Assembly: GCA_947457075.1 (NCBI GenBank)
Contig: CANGUG010000001.1
Coordinates: 1 to 64,000, forward strand
Reading direction: 5' to 3'
From: Bacteroidota bacterium
GTDB lineage: Bacteria; Bacteroidota; Bacteroidia; Chitinophagales; Chitinophagaceae
DNA length: 64,000 nt
The notes under the pieces were generated by a model that was not told the origin of the DNA, made no database searches, and was given only the letters and a program-made list of their open reading frames with translations. Shown here in pieces: positions 24,759 to 35,175 of the stretch. Position numbers and translations under genes: made by a program. Position 1 is the first letter of the stretch; every line of letters starts with the position of its first letter.

Positions 24759-27700
24759 ATGATAAAACTTCTTATCCGCAGTTTATTTTTATTATTATTC
24801 GCAACTTTTGCGAACGCACAGGTCAATTCAGATTCTTCCGATTTAAACAAAACATTCAAGCAAGTAAAGTGGCGAAATATTGGTCCATTTAGAGGAGGTC
24901 GTTCCAATACCGCAGTGGGTGTGCCTAGTAATCCAATGGTATATTATATGGGTACCACAGGTGGTGGACTTTGGAAAACCGAGGATATGGGACTTCGTTG
25001 GAGTAATATTTCTGATGGCTATTTTAAAACAAGTACAGTGGGTGGTATTGCCGTTGCCGAAAGCGATCCAAATATCGTGTATGTGGGGATGGGAGAACAT
25101 GCAGTTCGTGGTGTGATGACACATCATGGTGATGGAATGTATAAAAGTACAGATGCAGGAAAAACTTGGAAAAAAATTGGTTTAGAAGCGACACATCATA
25201 TTGCACGTGTGGTAGTGGATCCTAAAAATCCAAATATTGTTTTTGTAGCTGCACAAGGTGCATTGTATAGTAGTTCCAATGAACGTGGTATTTTTAAATC
25301 AACCGACGGAGGTTCTACTTGGAATAAAGTTTTATATATAGATGATAAAACAGGCTGTGCCGAATTATCTATGGACATGAACAACCCAAGTATTTTATAT
25401 GCTGCTATGTGGGAACATGGTCGTACTCCTTGGAAAGTGACTAGTGGTGGGCCTGGTAGCGGTTTATATAAATCAACCGATGGTGGTGTTACTTGGAATA
25501 AATTGCAGGAAGGATTACCAAAAGAAATGGGAAAAATGGCTATTACTGTAAGTCGTGCGAATTCAGAAAAAGTGTATGCGCTTATTGAAAGTGATTTTAC
25601 AAAAGAAGCAGGTGGGATGTATGTTTCAGATAACGGAGGAAAAACTTGGAGTCACGCCACCAGCGATCACCGTATTATTGGAAGAGCTTGGTATTATATT
25701 GAAGTGTTTGCGGATCCAATTGTTGAGAATACTTTATACGTAATGAATGCGCCCGCTTTAAAATCAACCGATGGCGGAAAAACTTGGGAAACCATGTCGG
25801 CGACTCATGGTGATTATCATGACTTATGGATTAATCCAAGCAATAGTAATAATATGGTTATTGCCGATGATGGTGGTGCAGGCATTACTTTTAATGGAGG
25901 AAAATCTTGGAGTAGTCAAAATATTTATGCTACCGCACAATTTTATCGCATTAATGTTGACAATGAATTTCCGTATAATATTTATGGAGGACAACAGGAT
26001 AATAGTTCCGTAAAAATTGCGAGCCGATCCTTTGGTGGAGGCATTAACAATACTAATTGGAGTGCATCGGCAGGTGGCGAAAGTGCATTTTTAGCATTTG
26101 ATCCAAATAATCCAAGATATGTTTTAGGAGGAAGCTACCAAGGAACCATTGAAGTATTTGATAGTAAATCAAAAGGAAGCACCAATATCATGGCTGCTCC
26201 TATTCAATATTTAAGTAAGGATGCAAAAGACAATAAATACCGTTTCAATTGGAACGCACCTATTATATGGAGTAAGCATGAACCCAATACCTATTATCAT
26301 GGTGCACAAGTTTTATTGCGCACAACCGATATGGGTAAAACATGGACCGAAGCCTCACCCGATTTAACAAGAAACGATAAAACCAAACAAGGAAAGCCGG
26401 GTGGACCATTTACCAATGAAGCAGTAGGTGCCGAAAATTATGGTACATTAAGTTATGTAGTGGAGTCGTCTAACGAGAAAGGCGTTATTTATACAGGAAG
26501 TGATGACGGCTATGTTTATTTAACTAAAGATGGTGGCAAGACATGGAAAAATGTAACACCTGCAGGACTTGCAGAGTGTTTGATTAATGCCATTGAAGTA
26601 TCGCCTTTGGACAATGCCACTGCCTATATCGCAACTACTCGATACAAATTTGACGACCATACTCCTGGATTGTATAAAACAACCGACTATGGAAAAACTT
26701 GGACAAAAATTAATAATGGCATTGCGCCAAATGCATTTACAAGAGTAGTAAGAGAGGACAATAAAGTAAAAGATTTGTTGTTTGCAGGTACTGAGTTTGG
26801 CGTGTATATGTCACAAAATGGCGGAAAAAATTGGATGCCATTTCAATTAAATTTACCCAACACACCCATTACTGATTTGCGCATTCACCAAGACAATTTA
26901 ATTGCGAGTACATCGGGTAGATCATTTTGGATATTAGATGATTTAAATTTAATTAGACAATATAAAAAAGATACAAGCAATACCATTTTGTATCAACCTA
27001 CTGCTGCTTACTTAGTAAATGGATATAGCGAATTAGATCAAACCAATGAAGATTTTAAAGGCAGTAAAATGTATGAAGGAGTGAATCCTGCCAATGGGGT
27101 TGTTCTTTATTATCAACTTCCTACTTTAAAAGAAAACGAAGCGGTGAGCTTAGAAATTAAAGATGCTGCTGGAAATATAGTAAGAACCTTTAGTTCTAAA
27201 TCTGAATCAGATAACAAAGCTACAGGTCGTCGTGGTGCAAGAGAACCAAAACTATCCGCTAAAAAAGGTTTAAACCGTTTTGTATGGGATATGCGTTATC
27301 CTAGCATCCCTACCATTCCTGGTGTTTTTATTGAAAGTAGCTTTAAAGGACATAAAGCCATTCCTGGTAACTATACTGTAACTATAAAAGCAGGTGGACA
27401 ATCAAGTACCACGACGGCTAGCATTTTAGCCAACCCTTTATATAATATAGGTGAAAATGATTACAAGGAATTTGATGCATTAATGAAACAAATGGAAGGT
27501 GAGGTGATTACCATGCATACCATGATCCTTGATTTGTATGAAAGTAAAAATCAATTAGAAACCGTGTTGAAAAACTTGCCGTCGGATAATAAATATGCTG
27601 CCGTGAAAGCTAAAGGCGATTCGGTAGTGAAACTTTTAAAAGCATGGGACGAGGAGATGATTCAACGTAAGTCTACTGCTTATGACGATGTTGAAAATTT

Positions 27701-27914
27701 CCCTAATAAGTTTACTGCGAATTATATGTTTATGGTGAATCAAAACGAAAGTGATATTCCAAGAGTCAATCAGCCGGTACTTGATTTATTAAAAGAATAT
27801 ACTCCTATTTGGGAGGCATTAAAAGCCAGAGGACTTGATTTAAAAAACAATATACTTCCTGCATTAAATAAGCAATTATGGGAAGCAGGTGTAGGCGCTG
27901 TTTGGATAAAATAA
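24759..27914 (+). CDS. Large exported VPS10/sortilin-like BNR-repeat protein
   Basis: A 1051-residue secreted protein with a signal peptide ending NAQ (about 21). Many Asp-box motifs S/T-x-D-x-G-x-T/S-W recur from residue about 65 to 660 (for example [24 protein letters not shown]), building a large propeller of the sortilin/VPS10 or BNR glycosyl-hydrolase-like type. The C-terminal 350 residues include a domain with R-F-VWDMRYP, typical of these Bacteroidota proteins. A glycosidase activity is often annotated but not proved. It has its own promoter region and a small exported gene 49 bases downstream. Confidence 0.8.
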   Translation: MIKLLIRSLFLLLFATFANAQVNSDSSDLNKTFKQVKWRNIGPFRGGRSNTAVGVPSNPMVYYMGTTGGGLWKTEDMGLRWSNISDGYFKTSTVGGIAVAESDPNIVYVGMGEHAVRGVMTHHGDGMYKSTDAGKTWKKIGLEATHHIARVVVDPKNPNIVFVAAQGALYSSSNERGIFKSTDGGSTWNKVLYIDDKTGCAELSMDMNNPSILYAAMWEHGRTPWKVTSGGPGSGLYKSTDGGVTWNKLQEGLPKEMGKMAITVSRANSEKVYALIESDFTKEAGGMYVSDNGGKTWSHATSDHRIIGRAWYYIEVFADPIVENTLYVMNAPALKSTDGGKTWETMSATHGDYHDLWINPSNSNNMVIADDGGAGITFNGGKSWSSQNIYATAQFYRINVDNEFPYNIYGGQQDNSSVKIASRSFGGGINNTNWSASAGGESAFLAFDPNNPRYVLGGSYQGTIEVFDSKSKGSTNIMAAPIQYLSKDAKDNKYRFNWNAPIIWSKHEPNTYYHGAQVLLRTTDMGKTWTEASPDLTRNDKTKQGKPGGPFTNEAVGAENYGTLSYVVESSNEKGVIYTGSDDGYVYLTKDGGKTWKNVTPAGLAECLINAIEVSPLDNATAYIATTRYKFDDHTPGLYKTTDYGKTWTKINNGIAPNAFTRVVREDNKVKDLLFAGTEFGVYMSQNGGKNWMPFQLNLPNTPITDLRIHQDNLIASTSGRSFWILDDLNLIRQYKKDTSNTILYQPTAAYLVNGYSELDQTNEDFKGSKMYEGVNPANGVVLYYQLPTLKENEAVSLEIKDAAGNIVRTFSSKSESDNKATGRRGAREPKLSAKKGLNRFVWDMRYPSIPTIPGVFIESSFKGHKAIPGNYTVTIKAGGQSSTTTASILANPLYNIGENDYKEFDALMKQMEGEVITMHTMILDLYESKNQLETVLKNLPSDNKYAAVKAKGDSVVKLLKAWDEEMIQRKSTAYDDVENFPNKFTANYMFMVNQNESDIPRVNQPVLDLLKEYTPIWEALKARGLDLKNNILPALNKQLWEAGVGAVWIK

Positions 27915-27963
27915 AAGATATTAAATACAAAAGAATTAAAAATTATAGCGTTAAAAATTAGTC

Positions 27964-28668
27964 ATGAGAAGCTTATTGTTTATTTTCTGTTTCAGCTATT
28001 TAAATTGTTTGCAAGCGCAAACTTTAAACAATTTTAGTTTAAAGGACATTGGCAACTCCATGTTAGTGGTCACCGATGGAAACGGAAAATTAGTGCACAT
28101 GAGTACTGATATGGAAAACTATGGTAGTCCGTTTTTTGATACTGACTTTTACCCCGCGGACATCACTTTAGTTAGCGGTCAACGCTATGAAAACGTCCAA
28201 GTAAAAGTTAATCTTTTGAGTAACGAAGTTATTTTCAAGGCTGATGATGGAAAAGAATTGGCGATACTACCCGCTATTCAATCGGTTGTATTAAAAAGAA
28301 ACGGCGTAAACAGTTTATTTGAATTTGGCTACCCTGCATTTGAAAAACTAACTGGCAAAACGGTATATCAGGTATTAAGTAAGGGCGAGGTAACTGTTTT
28401 GAAATACTATTTTATTCAGGTAACAGAAGCAAAGCCCTATAGTAGTGCTACCATGTTAAGGACCATTGAAAAATTTCCAAAGTTATTGGTATATAGTAAA
28501 AAAATGGGCATAAATGCAGCCCCTAAAACTACTCAGGAAGTGGAGGCTCTTTTTAAAGAGGACGCCGCTAAATTAAATTCAATTATTACCTCCAATAAAT
28601 TGAAAATTAAAAAAGAAGAAGACTTAGTAAAGTGTTTTGAAATTTTTAATCAATCTGTGGTAAAATAA
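27964..28668 (+). CDS. Exported protein of unknown function
   Basis: A 234-residue protein with signal peptide (LLFIFCFSYLNCLQAQ). The mature part contains mixed alpha/beta sequence, with PADITLVSGQRYENVQVKV and a Lys-rich C-terminal helix. It resembles the general style of small periplasmic or surface proteins of Bacteroidota with no named domain. It lies 49 bases after the sortilin-like gene and may be in the same transcript. Confidence 0.6.
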   Translation: MRSLLFIFCFSYLNCLQAQTLNNFSLKDIGNSMLVVTDGNGKLVHMSTDMENYGSPFFDTDFYPADITLVSGQRYENVQVKVNLLSNEVIFKADDGKELAILPAIQSVVLKRNGVNSLFEFGYPAFEKLTGKTVYQVLSKGEVTVLKYYFIQVTEAKPYSSATMLRTIEKFPKLLVYSKKMGINAAPKTTQEVEALFKEDAAKLNSIITSNKLKIKKEEDLVKCFEIFNQSVVK

Positions 28669-28699
28669 TGAAGTAATTTTTTTGATCATTACAATACGA

Positions 28700-29776
28700 T
28701 TACAACTTTACAATGATAGCGCTAGTAGCGGTGGTTTGCTGATTCGTATTACCCGTGTATTGAAATATATGGTCTTTTGAATGATACTTCTTTAATTCAG
28801 CGCGCCATAGTATTTTAGGCGTTATTTGATAGTCGTAATTAACAGAAGCCCCAAAGGTTTGATATCCATTAGGCGTTAAAGTAGGAATGATCACCTTGTC
28901 CTTGTCATTATAAAATTCTAGCCTAGTAGCAATTTTACTTTTATTGGTTACATTCATTTTGGAAATAAAAACAGGCGTGTACCAAACCGAAGTGGTCGCT
29001 TCCTTCATTTTTTGTGTACCTATGTCAAATCCAAATATAAATGACCATCTAGGACTAGCATCGTAAATAGCATATAAATTATGGAAAACCCTTAATGCAC
29101 TTGTTGGTGCTAATTGAATGGTACCTATAAAATTACTATAGTTAAGCGTTAGGTTATTAATTGGTTTATAATTCACCTGCATACCAATACTGGGTTGATC
29201 ATCCCCAAAAGAAGCAGCAATTTTCTGCCATCCATTTAATACATATAAGGCAAGGAATAAGTCTTGTTTTTGATTGGTGTAATTTAATTTAACCCCCGTT
29301 TCAAAATAAGGTGAATTTTCTGCTAGGATACTTCGGGTTAAATTCCAGCAATCACTTCCAATGGCACTTTCAAAACCAATATGCGATGGCATCACCCCGG
29401 CATCTATCCAAAAATTGGTTTGCGCAAATGGCTTATAGCCTATATTGGCTTCTAATAATGGCTTAGCCCAATTCGGCTCTGCACTTAAATTGTACTTCGC
29501 ATAATTACCTGTCATTAAAGCCAAATTAGACCTAAACCTATTTGTTTGATAATTTGCTTTAACAAAAGCCAGGTTAACATTGGGCTGGTTATGGTTTTTG
29601 TAATTATAAGTATAGTCTGGTTTTGCCCTATTCAATGGTTTAGAAAAATCATAGCTATAATAAAATTCACTATAGCCAGAAAAATGAATCTTGGATGAAC
29701 TGTCATTTTGCGCCATAACAGGAGCTGCAAAAACAAGAAGATAAAACCCAATTAAAATGAATATTTTAAAATTCAA
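28700..29776 (-). CDS. Outer-membrane porin-like protein (putative bbp2/OmpL-like)
   Basis: A 358-residue exported protein with a signal peptide ending near VMAQ (about 22). The mature part shows repeated amphipathic strands with aromatic belts (FSGYSEFYYSYDF..., then many x-Y-x-x-N-x-x pairs) and ends with hydrophobic residue pattern SAIIVKL, as in outer-membrane porins of the BBP2 type. It is likely a trimeric or monomeric diffusion channel. It is read toward the preceding secreted gene, with a 31-base gap. Confidence 0.75.
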   Translation of the reverse strand: MNFKIFILIGFYLLVFAAPVMAQNDSSSKIHFSGYSEFYYSYDFSKPLNRAKPDYTYNYKNHNQPNVNLAFVKANYQTNRFRSNLALMTGNYAKYNLSAEPNWAKPLLEANIGYKPFAQTNFWIDAGVMPSHIGFESAIGSDCWNLTRSILAENSPYFETGVKLNYTNQKQDLFLALYVLNGWQKIAASFGDDQPSIGMQVNYKPINNLTLNYSNFIGTIQLAPTSALRVFHNLYAIYDASPRWSFIFGFDIGTQKMKEATTSVWYTPVFISKMNVTNKSKIATRLEFYNDKDKVIIPTLTPNGYQTFGASVNYDYQITPKILWRAELKKYHSKDHIFQYTGNTNQQTTATSAIIVKL

Positions 29777-29812
29777 GCAGTAAAATTGAGTACCAAAAGT
29801 AGTATAAAATAA

Positions 29813-30286
29813 TTAATGAATTACTTTATCTGCACAACAACTACTTGCAAAGGCTTCAGGCTTAGCTTTGAAATTAAAGCCCATACCCTTTATATACCCC
29901 ATTGCTTCGTTTAAAGAATCATTACTTTTAAATTGTGCACTGGTATTAATGTCGGCATGTACTTCCATTTCAATGTCATATTCTATAAATAAATCACAAA
30001 GTTCATATGCAATTTCTATGCTTTTGGACACTTCTAATAAAATGCGTTCTTTTAAATGTAACTTACTATAAGATTGAGTGTTTTGCACAAACATGAACCC
30101 TCCATTTTTTTCTCTTAAAAAAACAATGACGGTTGCAAAATCAACAACATCTTGTTTTACCTGACTATCCGTACCTATGTAAACTTTTAACTTTTGATTT
30201 TTAGCCCTCTCCGCCTCAATTGTTTTTCGCACTTCTTCTTTGATAGGCGCATTAATAAAGTCGCCATTGTATTTTCTCCAATTCAT
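29813..30286 (-). CDS. RNase H-like YkuK family protein
   Basis: A 157-residue protein with an RNase H-like fold start: VYIGTDSQVKQDVVDFATVIVF (the Asp of IGTDSQ around residue 42 would be catalytic). It matches the YkuK/DUF458 group, found in Firmicutes and Bacteroidota and often predicted to be a nuclease. Later HADIN (about 110-114) and AFASSC are also typical. Its substrate is unknown. It is a single gene. Confidence 0.75.
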   Translation of the reverse strand: MNWRKYNGDFINAPIKEEVRKTIEAERAKNQKLKVYIGTDSQVKQDVVDFATVIVFLREKNGGFMFVQNTQSYSKLHLKERILLEVSKSIEIAYELCDLFIEYDIEMEVHADINTSAQFKSNDSLNEAMGYIKGMGFNFKAKPEAFASSCCADKVIH

Positions 30287-30427
30287 ATATTTAAATTGTA
30301 GGGTACAGGATTTAATTAAATGAATCTAATTAGAAATTTTCAATTCCCAATTTTTTGTGTAATAACAAATGAGATTTTCAACCTAAAATTAATCAGGGAA
30401 TAGTTTATTTATAAGCTACTTAAAACT

Positions 30428-30952
30428 TTAATTATTGTAAACCACTTTAAAATCAATTTGTACTAAGTTATCTACTTTCACAAACAATAAGCTTGGTCTT
30501 TCCACCTTATAGTCTTCTAGTAATATGGGAAGTTTACCAGTAAACACCCACTTATTATTGACTTTCTCCATTTTTACTTTTGTTTCAACCATGCGCTCTA
30601 CCCCATGAAATTGCATTTTACCTTTTACTACAATACCATCAGTGGTATATTGTACACTCGAACTACTAAATATAATTCTTGGATAGGTTAAGGCATCCAA
30701 CACTTCCAACATATGACTGTCTCTGCTGGATAATCCACTATTAAAGGAAGCAACCCCTACAACAATTGAAATTTGTTCAATTTCCTTTTTTTGGTCATTC
30801 CATTTGGTAGCTACTTTCAAACCATTACTCACTCCCTCCCAGCTATGTAATTTGTGACGCATGCTATACTTGACAGTTGAAGTCGTATTGTCAAAACTGG
30901 GGTTTTGTACAAACCAAGAAGTTAGGAGTGAAAATAAAATAGGTAAAAACAT
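30428..30952 (-). CDS. YceI-family lipid-binding-like protein
   Basis: A 174-residue exported protein with a short N-terminal hydrophobic stretch (LPILFSLLTSWFVQ). The body contains the YceI-type beta barrel with RDSHMLEVLDALTYPRIIF around residues 75-95 and GVVVKGKMQFHGVERMVE later. YceI proteins bind isoprenoids such as polyprenols or quinones in a lipocalin-like pocket. It starts 3 bases after the b561-like gene ends and so is very likely in one operon with it. Confidence 0.8.
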   Translation of the reverse strand: MFLPILFSLLTSWFVQNPSFDNTTSTVKYSMRHKLHSWEGVSNGLKVATKWNDQKKEIEQISIVVGVASFNSGLSSRDSHMLEVLDALTYPRIIFSSSSVQYTTDGIVVKGKMQFHGVERMVETKVKMEKVNNKWVFTGKLPILLEDYKVERPSLLFVKVDNLVQIDFKVVYNN

Positions 30953-30955
30953 TTT

Positions 30956-31618
30956 TTAAAATTTTATGACTACCATGGCTGCTGCTAAGCTAAAAAAGCT
31001 GGTATAAGCGGCGGCTCGATGGTATGGTTTAAGGGCGTAATTTTTATCAATTTGACTAGCTAAAATATTAGTGGCGAGCATTCCGGAAAGATGCGCTACT
31101 GCCAACCATTTATGTAATCGGATAGAAGTTAATTTTTTATCTCTTTTAAATGAGGAAGGCGGTGGGAATAAACCATTGATGGCTGTAAAACCATAGGAGA
31201 GATTCACGGCCATCCCTAATTTTTCATGGGTTTCCTTTAAACCATAATTACCATTGTACAACTGACTGCCAATAATGCCCTGCGCCACCATCCCGCCTAA
31301 AGTAACAAAGCCCCCTATTTGATGCAGTTGTAACATTTTTCTTCTTATCCTTAAATCTATTTTTCTTCTTTCTACCAAATCCTCAGTTGCACCATACCTG
31401 TTTTTTAAAATGCCATGATTCCCCCAAATAAGCTGCTGGGTAAATAGCATTTTGGAAGGAGCTAAAAGCTGGGTATCCACTTTTTCCTCCACTAAAAGCG
31501 TTTGTAAAAGAGAGTCGGATTGATTTTCGGTTTGGGCTTGGGCTGATTTTAAACAACCAAAAAATACGAGTAAAATAAACGTTTTTTTCAAAATCTTGTA
31601 TTTCAAATAGTTATACAT
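30956..31618 (-). CDS. Cytochrome b561-like membrane protein
   Basis: A 220-residue protein with a signal peptide (LVFFGCLKSAQAQ) and four hydrophobic segments in the C-terminal half. Each has one or two His near its edge: LHQIGG, THEKLGM, LHKWLAVAHLSG and YHRAAAY. This is the pattern of a heme-b binding four-helix protein like cytochrome b561. It is 3 bases upstream of YceI and divergent from a Rieske lipoprotein. Together the three could form an electron path across or outside the inner membrane. Confidence 0.6.
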   Translation of the reverse strand: MYNYLKYKILKKTFILLVFFGCLKSAQAQTENQSDSLLQTLLVEEKVDTQLLAPSKMLFTQQLIWGNHGILKNRYGATEDLVERRKIDLRIRRKMLQLHQIGGFVTLGGMVAQGIIGSQLYNGNYGLKETHEKLGMAVNLSYGFTAINGLFPPPSSFKRDKKLTSIRLHKWLAVAHLSGMLATNILASQIDKNYALKPYHRAAAYTSFFSLAAAMVVIKF

Positions 31619-31702
31619 AGAGAAAAATATTTTTTAGTTTAAATCTACCTTATTGATAAAACAAATGTACCTTATCTATTGTTTAATGTTAAAACTATTA
31701 TT

Positions 31703-32146
31703 ATGGAAAGAAAAGATTTCATCGAGCAAGTTGGGTTAAGTGCCGCCTCAATACTAATTTTTGGTTGTATGCAAGCTTGTTCAAAATCAGAAACTGCAAC
31801 CCCTACCCAACCAGGTGGTAATAATAATAATAAGCCCATCGATTTCACTATTAATATTACCGTTTCACCTTATACTAGTTTAAGTACTGCGGGAGGTTTT
31901 TATGTTGATAGGACCAATAACATCATTATTGCAAGAACACTTACTAATGAATTTATTGCTGTTAGCTCGGTATGTACCCACCAACAGGTTACATTGGATT
32001 TTGTGCCAAACGATAATAATTTTTTCTGTTCTGGACATGGATCTACTTTTAGTCCAACAGGAGCCGTTACCAAAGGTCCTGCAGCCGTTGCATTAAAAAA
32101 ATACAACACTGCTATATCAGGTAATAACTTAAGAGTTTTTGCTTAA
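31703..32146 (+). CDS. Exported Rieske [2Fe-2S] protein
   Basis: From ATG 31703 (MERKDFIEQVG, preferred over the in-frame ATG at 31679 because it puts the signal at the N-terminus) the protein has about 147 residues. It has a hydrophobic signal with a Cys (GCMQAC) that may be lipidated, a Pro/Thr/Asn linker, and then the Rieske domain with C-T-H (about 93-95) and C-S-G-H (about 111-114). The linker suggests a mobile head, as in bc1 Rieske proteins. Its 3' end overlaps the GapN gene on the other strand by four bases. It is divergent from the b561-like gene. Confidence 0.8.
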   Translation: MERKDFIEQVGLSAASILIFGCMQACSKSETATPTQPGGNNNNKPIDFTINITVSPYTSLSTAGGFYVDRTNNIIIARTLTNEFIAVSSVCTHQQVTLDFVPNDNNFFCSGHGSTFSPTGAVTKGPAAVALKKYNTAISGNNLRVFA

Positions 32147-33768
32147 AAAATAAATTTTGTGCTTAGGAAGTTAGAATGTTGAGAGGAAACAATATCATTA
32201 ATGATATGTTTGTTTTCATCGGTTAATTTAGCTGCTACTAAGGACCTGATTGAAAATGACCTGAGTGCATCAACCACCGACAAAGTGCCTTCTGCACTAT
32301 CTTTTCGTCCCGTGAACGGAAAACTATCAGGTCCCCTTTGACATTGACAGTTAATATTCACACGGCTTACTTGATTTACTAAAGGATCAATTAAACTAGC
32401 CAGTTCTAATTTATTTTTTGAAAATAAACTTACTTGTTGTCCGTGTGTTGATTCTATAATATATTGGATTGGCTCTTCAATATCCTCAAAAGGTATTACT
32501 GGAATAATGGGACCAAATTGTTCTTCACTATATATTTTCATTTTGCTATTCACTGGAAACAATATCGCTGGATAGAAAAAGGTTTCTTTAATAGTTCCTC
32601 CATTTTCGTTCATCACGGATGCGCCATGTAATTTAGCATCTTCAATCAAATCATTCAAATAAGCGGGTTTACCGGGTTCTGGAAGCGGAGTTAAAGTAAC
32701 CCCTTTTTCCCATGGCAATCCAAATTGTAATTTTGCTACCTGCTCTTTTAACTGTTCGATAAATTCTTGGGCAATTGATTGATGTACAAAAATTGTTTTC
32801 AAAGCCGTACATCTTTGTCCATTAAATGAAAGCGATCCAAGTACAGTTTCATTTACTGCTAATTTAATATCCGCATCTTTTGTGACAATAGCCGCATTTT
32901 TTGCATCTAAACCTAAAATAGCTCTTAAGCGATTAACTTTTGGGTGTAGTTTTTTTAATTGATTTGCTACTTTACTTGAGCCAATTAAAGTAAGTACATT
33001 TATTTTACCCGACTCCATTAATGGTGGTATTATCACATTTCCTCTTCCATAAATAGTATTCACTACGCCTTTAGGAAAACAAGATTTAAAAGCTTCAAGC
33101 ATCGGATAATGTAATAAAGTCCCATGCTTTGGCGCCTTAAACAACAAGGTATTCCCCATAATAATAGCAGGTATCAAGGTTGTAAAGGTTTCGTTTAATG
33201 GATAGTTGAACGGACCCATACATAATACCACACCCAAAGGGGATCTTCTTATTTGTGCTACAATACCTTGTTCAATTGTAAATCGGGAAGAATCTCTGTC
33301 AATATCTTTCAAAGCCTCAATGGTAGCATAAATATATTCAACAGTTCTATCAAACTCTTTTTCTGAATCGGCATAGGTTTTACCAATTTCCCACATAATT
33401 AATTTCACTACAATATCTTTTTGTGCTAACATTTTAGTGACGAAATGTTCCACACAATGAATTCTTTGTGTAACTGACATAGTCGGCCACTCACCTCTAC
33501 CATCATTATAGGCAGTACAGGCAGCTTCCAATGCTATTTTTGCTTCCTTTTCTGTACAAATAGGATAAGATCCTATTTTAATGCGCTGTATGCCTTCTGG
33601 GGTATGCATGCATATAGGGGAGAAAACTTCATGGGTTGGACCATCCCAATGAATTAATTCACCATCAGATAGATAGGTTTTTTGTTCAATCAAGGAAGGC
33701 AGTATAAATGCTTCTGGTATTGCTTTATTTTCTATGATTAATTGATCAAGTTGGTCTTGGAATGTCAT
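32143..33768 (-). CDS. Aldehyde dehydrogenase, NADP-dependent GAPDH (GapN) type
   Basis: A 541-residue enzyme of the aldehyde dehydrogenase superfamily. The nucleophile Cys is C320 in FNGQRCTALK, and the Rossmann helix carries GSSKVANQL. The phrase CMGPFNYPLNETFTTLIPA is typical of the GapN branch, which oxidises glyceraldehyde 3-phosphate directly to 3-phosphoglycerate with NADP. The general-base loop reads GLDAKNAA (286-293) where ELGGK is usual, so the Glu is replaced by Asp or shifted. It would supply NADPH and bypass ATP formation. Its neighbours do not reinforce a pathway. Confidence 0.8.
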   Translation of the reverse strand: MTFQDQLDQLIIENKAIPEAFILPSLIEQKTYLSDGELIHWDGPTHEVFSPICMHTPEGIQRIKIGSYPICTEKEAKIALEAACTAYNDGRGEWPTMSVTQRIHCVEHFVTKMLAQKDIVVKLIMWEIGKTYADSEKEFDRTVEYIYATIEALKDIDRDSSRFTIEQGIVAQIRRSPLGVVLCMGPFNYPLNETFTTLIPAIIMGNTLLFKAPKHGTLLHYPMLEAFKSCFPKGVVNTIYGRGNVIIPPLMESGKINVLTLIGSSKVANQLKKLHPKVNRLRAILGLDAKNAAIVTKDADIKLAVNETVLGSLSFNGQRCTALKTIFVHQSIAQEFIEQLKEQVAKLQFGLPWEKGVTLTPLPEPGKPAYLNDLIEDAKLHGASVMNENGGTIKETFFYPAILFPVNSKMKIYSEEQFGPIIPVIPFEDIEEPIQYIIESTHGQQVSLFSKNKLELASLIDPLVNQVSRVNINCQCQRGPDSFPFTGRKDSAEGTLSVVDALRSFSIRSLVAAKLTDENKHIINDIVSSQHSNFLSTKFIF

Positions 33769-33848
33769 ATAGATGCTTATTAATTATTGAAATAACAAAT
33801 AATACTGATTATTGTTGTATTCAAGTAAATAAACACCTCCTATCCAAC

Positions 33849-34724
33849 TTATCGCTTGTGTTGGATATGCCTAAATCTGTATAAGAAAAAGGAACATAAG
33901 GAAAATAAAAAGCCAACTAAAATAATTACGTAGTTCATTGGCTTTTCAATAGTTAACGACATTCTTAGTAAAATGGTTGTTATAATGAAACTGGCATTTC
34001 TGAATATGATAAAAAAGGAAGAATGGAATGTAAATGAAATGATTAAGAGTAAAACATCTACGAAAATCATGATGGAAAAGAAGTCTTCATAAAAAACAGT
34101 ATTTGGATTCGGATAATTTTCATTAACCATTAATGCTTTCATCATGTCCAAGGACCAAGTAAATAAACTAGTGATACTTAGTATCAATAAAACTACAATC
34201 ATACTTAAAGAAACTAATTTCTTGATTTGAATAAACTTATTTAATTCATTAATCACTTCTGCTTTATTATTGTAATGATAAATTTTATAATACAATATGG
34301 TCAGGCCTAACATAATAATAGATGCCCCCAAATCATACAATAAGCTGATAAAAGCAGGGTTTTGAAAATGAACAGGTTCTTGCAAATTAAAATCTGCAAT
34401 ATCATGAAAAAAACTTCTTAAAGTAATAAGTGTAATTACCTCAAATTGCTTACCTATAAACTCGGATATTGAATTAGGTATGATAATGACTAAAAGAAAA
34501 ACTTCGTAAAAAAGTATAAAGCTAAAGGGGGTATATATTGCTTTTAAGTAACTATGCTGCAGGTTTTGAAAGTAGGCAAAATGATTGCCTAAATAAATAA
34601 TGACTAAATGTAGAATAAAAGAAAAAACAGCTGCTCTTAGGAGTAGTAATTCAATTTTTCTGATCGCTTTAGGACTAAAATATGAATCAAAGTTATTACT
34701 GGCTATTTGTAAAAACTTATTCAT
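33849..34724 (-). CDS. Multi-pass membrane protein of unknown function
   Basis: A 291-residue protein with about seven hydrophobic segments (near residues 30-50, 62-82, 128-148, 172-190, 215-232, 235-255 and 263-283) and no signal peptide or motif. It is the third gene of a compact minus-strand group with two tiny membrane proteins (34820-35002 and 34732-34836). The cytoplasmic loops are short. It could be a channel, a sensor or a helper protein; nothing more can be said. Confidence 0.55.
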   Translation of the reverse strand: MNKFLQIASNNFDSYFSPKAIRKIELLLLRAAVFSFILHLVIIYLGNHFAYFQNLQHSYLKAIYTPFSFILFYEVFLLVIIIPNSISEFIGKQFEVITLITLRSFFHDIADFNLQEPVHFQNPAFISLLYDLGASIIMLGLTILYYKIYHYNNKAEVINELNKFIQIKKLVSLSMIVVLLILSITSLFTWSLDMMKALMVNENYPNPNTVFYEDFFSIMIFVDVLLLIISFTFHSSFFIIFRNASFIITTILLRMSLTIEKPMNYVIILVGFLFSLCSFFLYRFRHIQHKR

Positions 34725-34731
34725 ACACTAA

Positions 34732-34836
34732 TTATTTATATCCTTTGAATTTATTGAGAGAAAGGATAAATCCAATACCAAATAATATAGTTACGAAAGC
34801 GGCAAAATAGGGTATTATCTCAATCATTTTTAGCAT
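34732..34836 (-). CDS. Tiny single-span membrane protein
   Basis: An ORF of 34 codons (ATG 34834-34836, or 31 codons from ATG 34825-34827) encodes one hydrophobic helix (IIPYFAAFVTILFGIGFILSL) followed by a short basic tail (NKFKGYK). It overlaps the end of the upstream small gene (34820-35002) by 8 to 17 bases and ends 7 bases before the seven-span gene, an arrangement that argues that it is real. Confidence 0.5.
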   Translation of the reverse strand: MLKMIEIIPYFAAFVTILFGIGFILSLNKFKGYK

Positions 34837-35002
34837 TTATTAGTTTTAAAAGAATCGCAAATCCTAAAATGGATGGAACCCATAATCCAATAAAAATGGC
34901 TGCCTCTTTCTCTCCTTTAAACCATAATAATTCTGAAAAAATTAGCGAAGAGAAGGCTGCAATTAGCATAAAAACATCTGAAGTGGTAAATTTCTTGAAC
35001 AT
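34820..35002 (-). CDS. Small two-span membrane protein
   Basis: A 60-residue protein with two hydrophobic segments (about 10-28 and 35-54) and a short loop KGEKEA. It is the first gene of the three-gene group 35002-33849. Similar small proteins are found across Bacteroidota without a named function. Confidence 0.55.
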   Translation of the reverse strand: MFKKFTTSDVFMLIAAFSSLIFSELLWFKGEKEAAIFIGLWVPSILGFAILLKLINAKND

Positions 35003-35175
35003 ATTTGACTTGTGATTGTATCTAAATATACGCTTAAAATTGGCAAATAGTTCATTAAATGTAATATGAAAAACTACTTAGCTGACTATCAAGCTAGTAG
35101 GTGAAAAAATAATTATTTAATCATAAAAACACAACTATTTGATGATCCTGGTGTTATTGTAAAAAACAATTTAAA

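Noticed and set aside
24843..26013. Several opposite- and other-frame ORFs inside the sortilin-like gene
   Set aside because: They lie within a large, well-supported gene and show no domains; they are shadows caused by repeated Asp-box codons.
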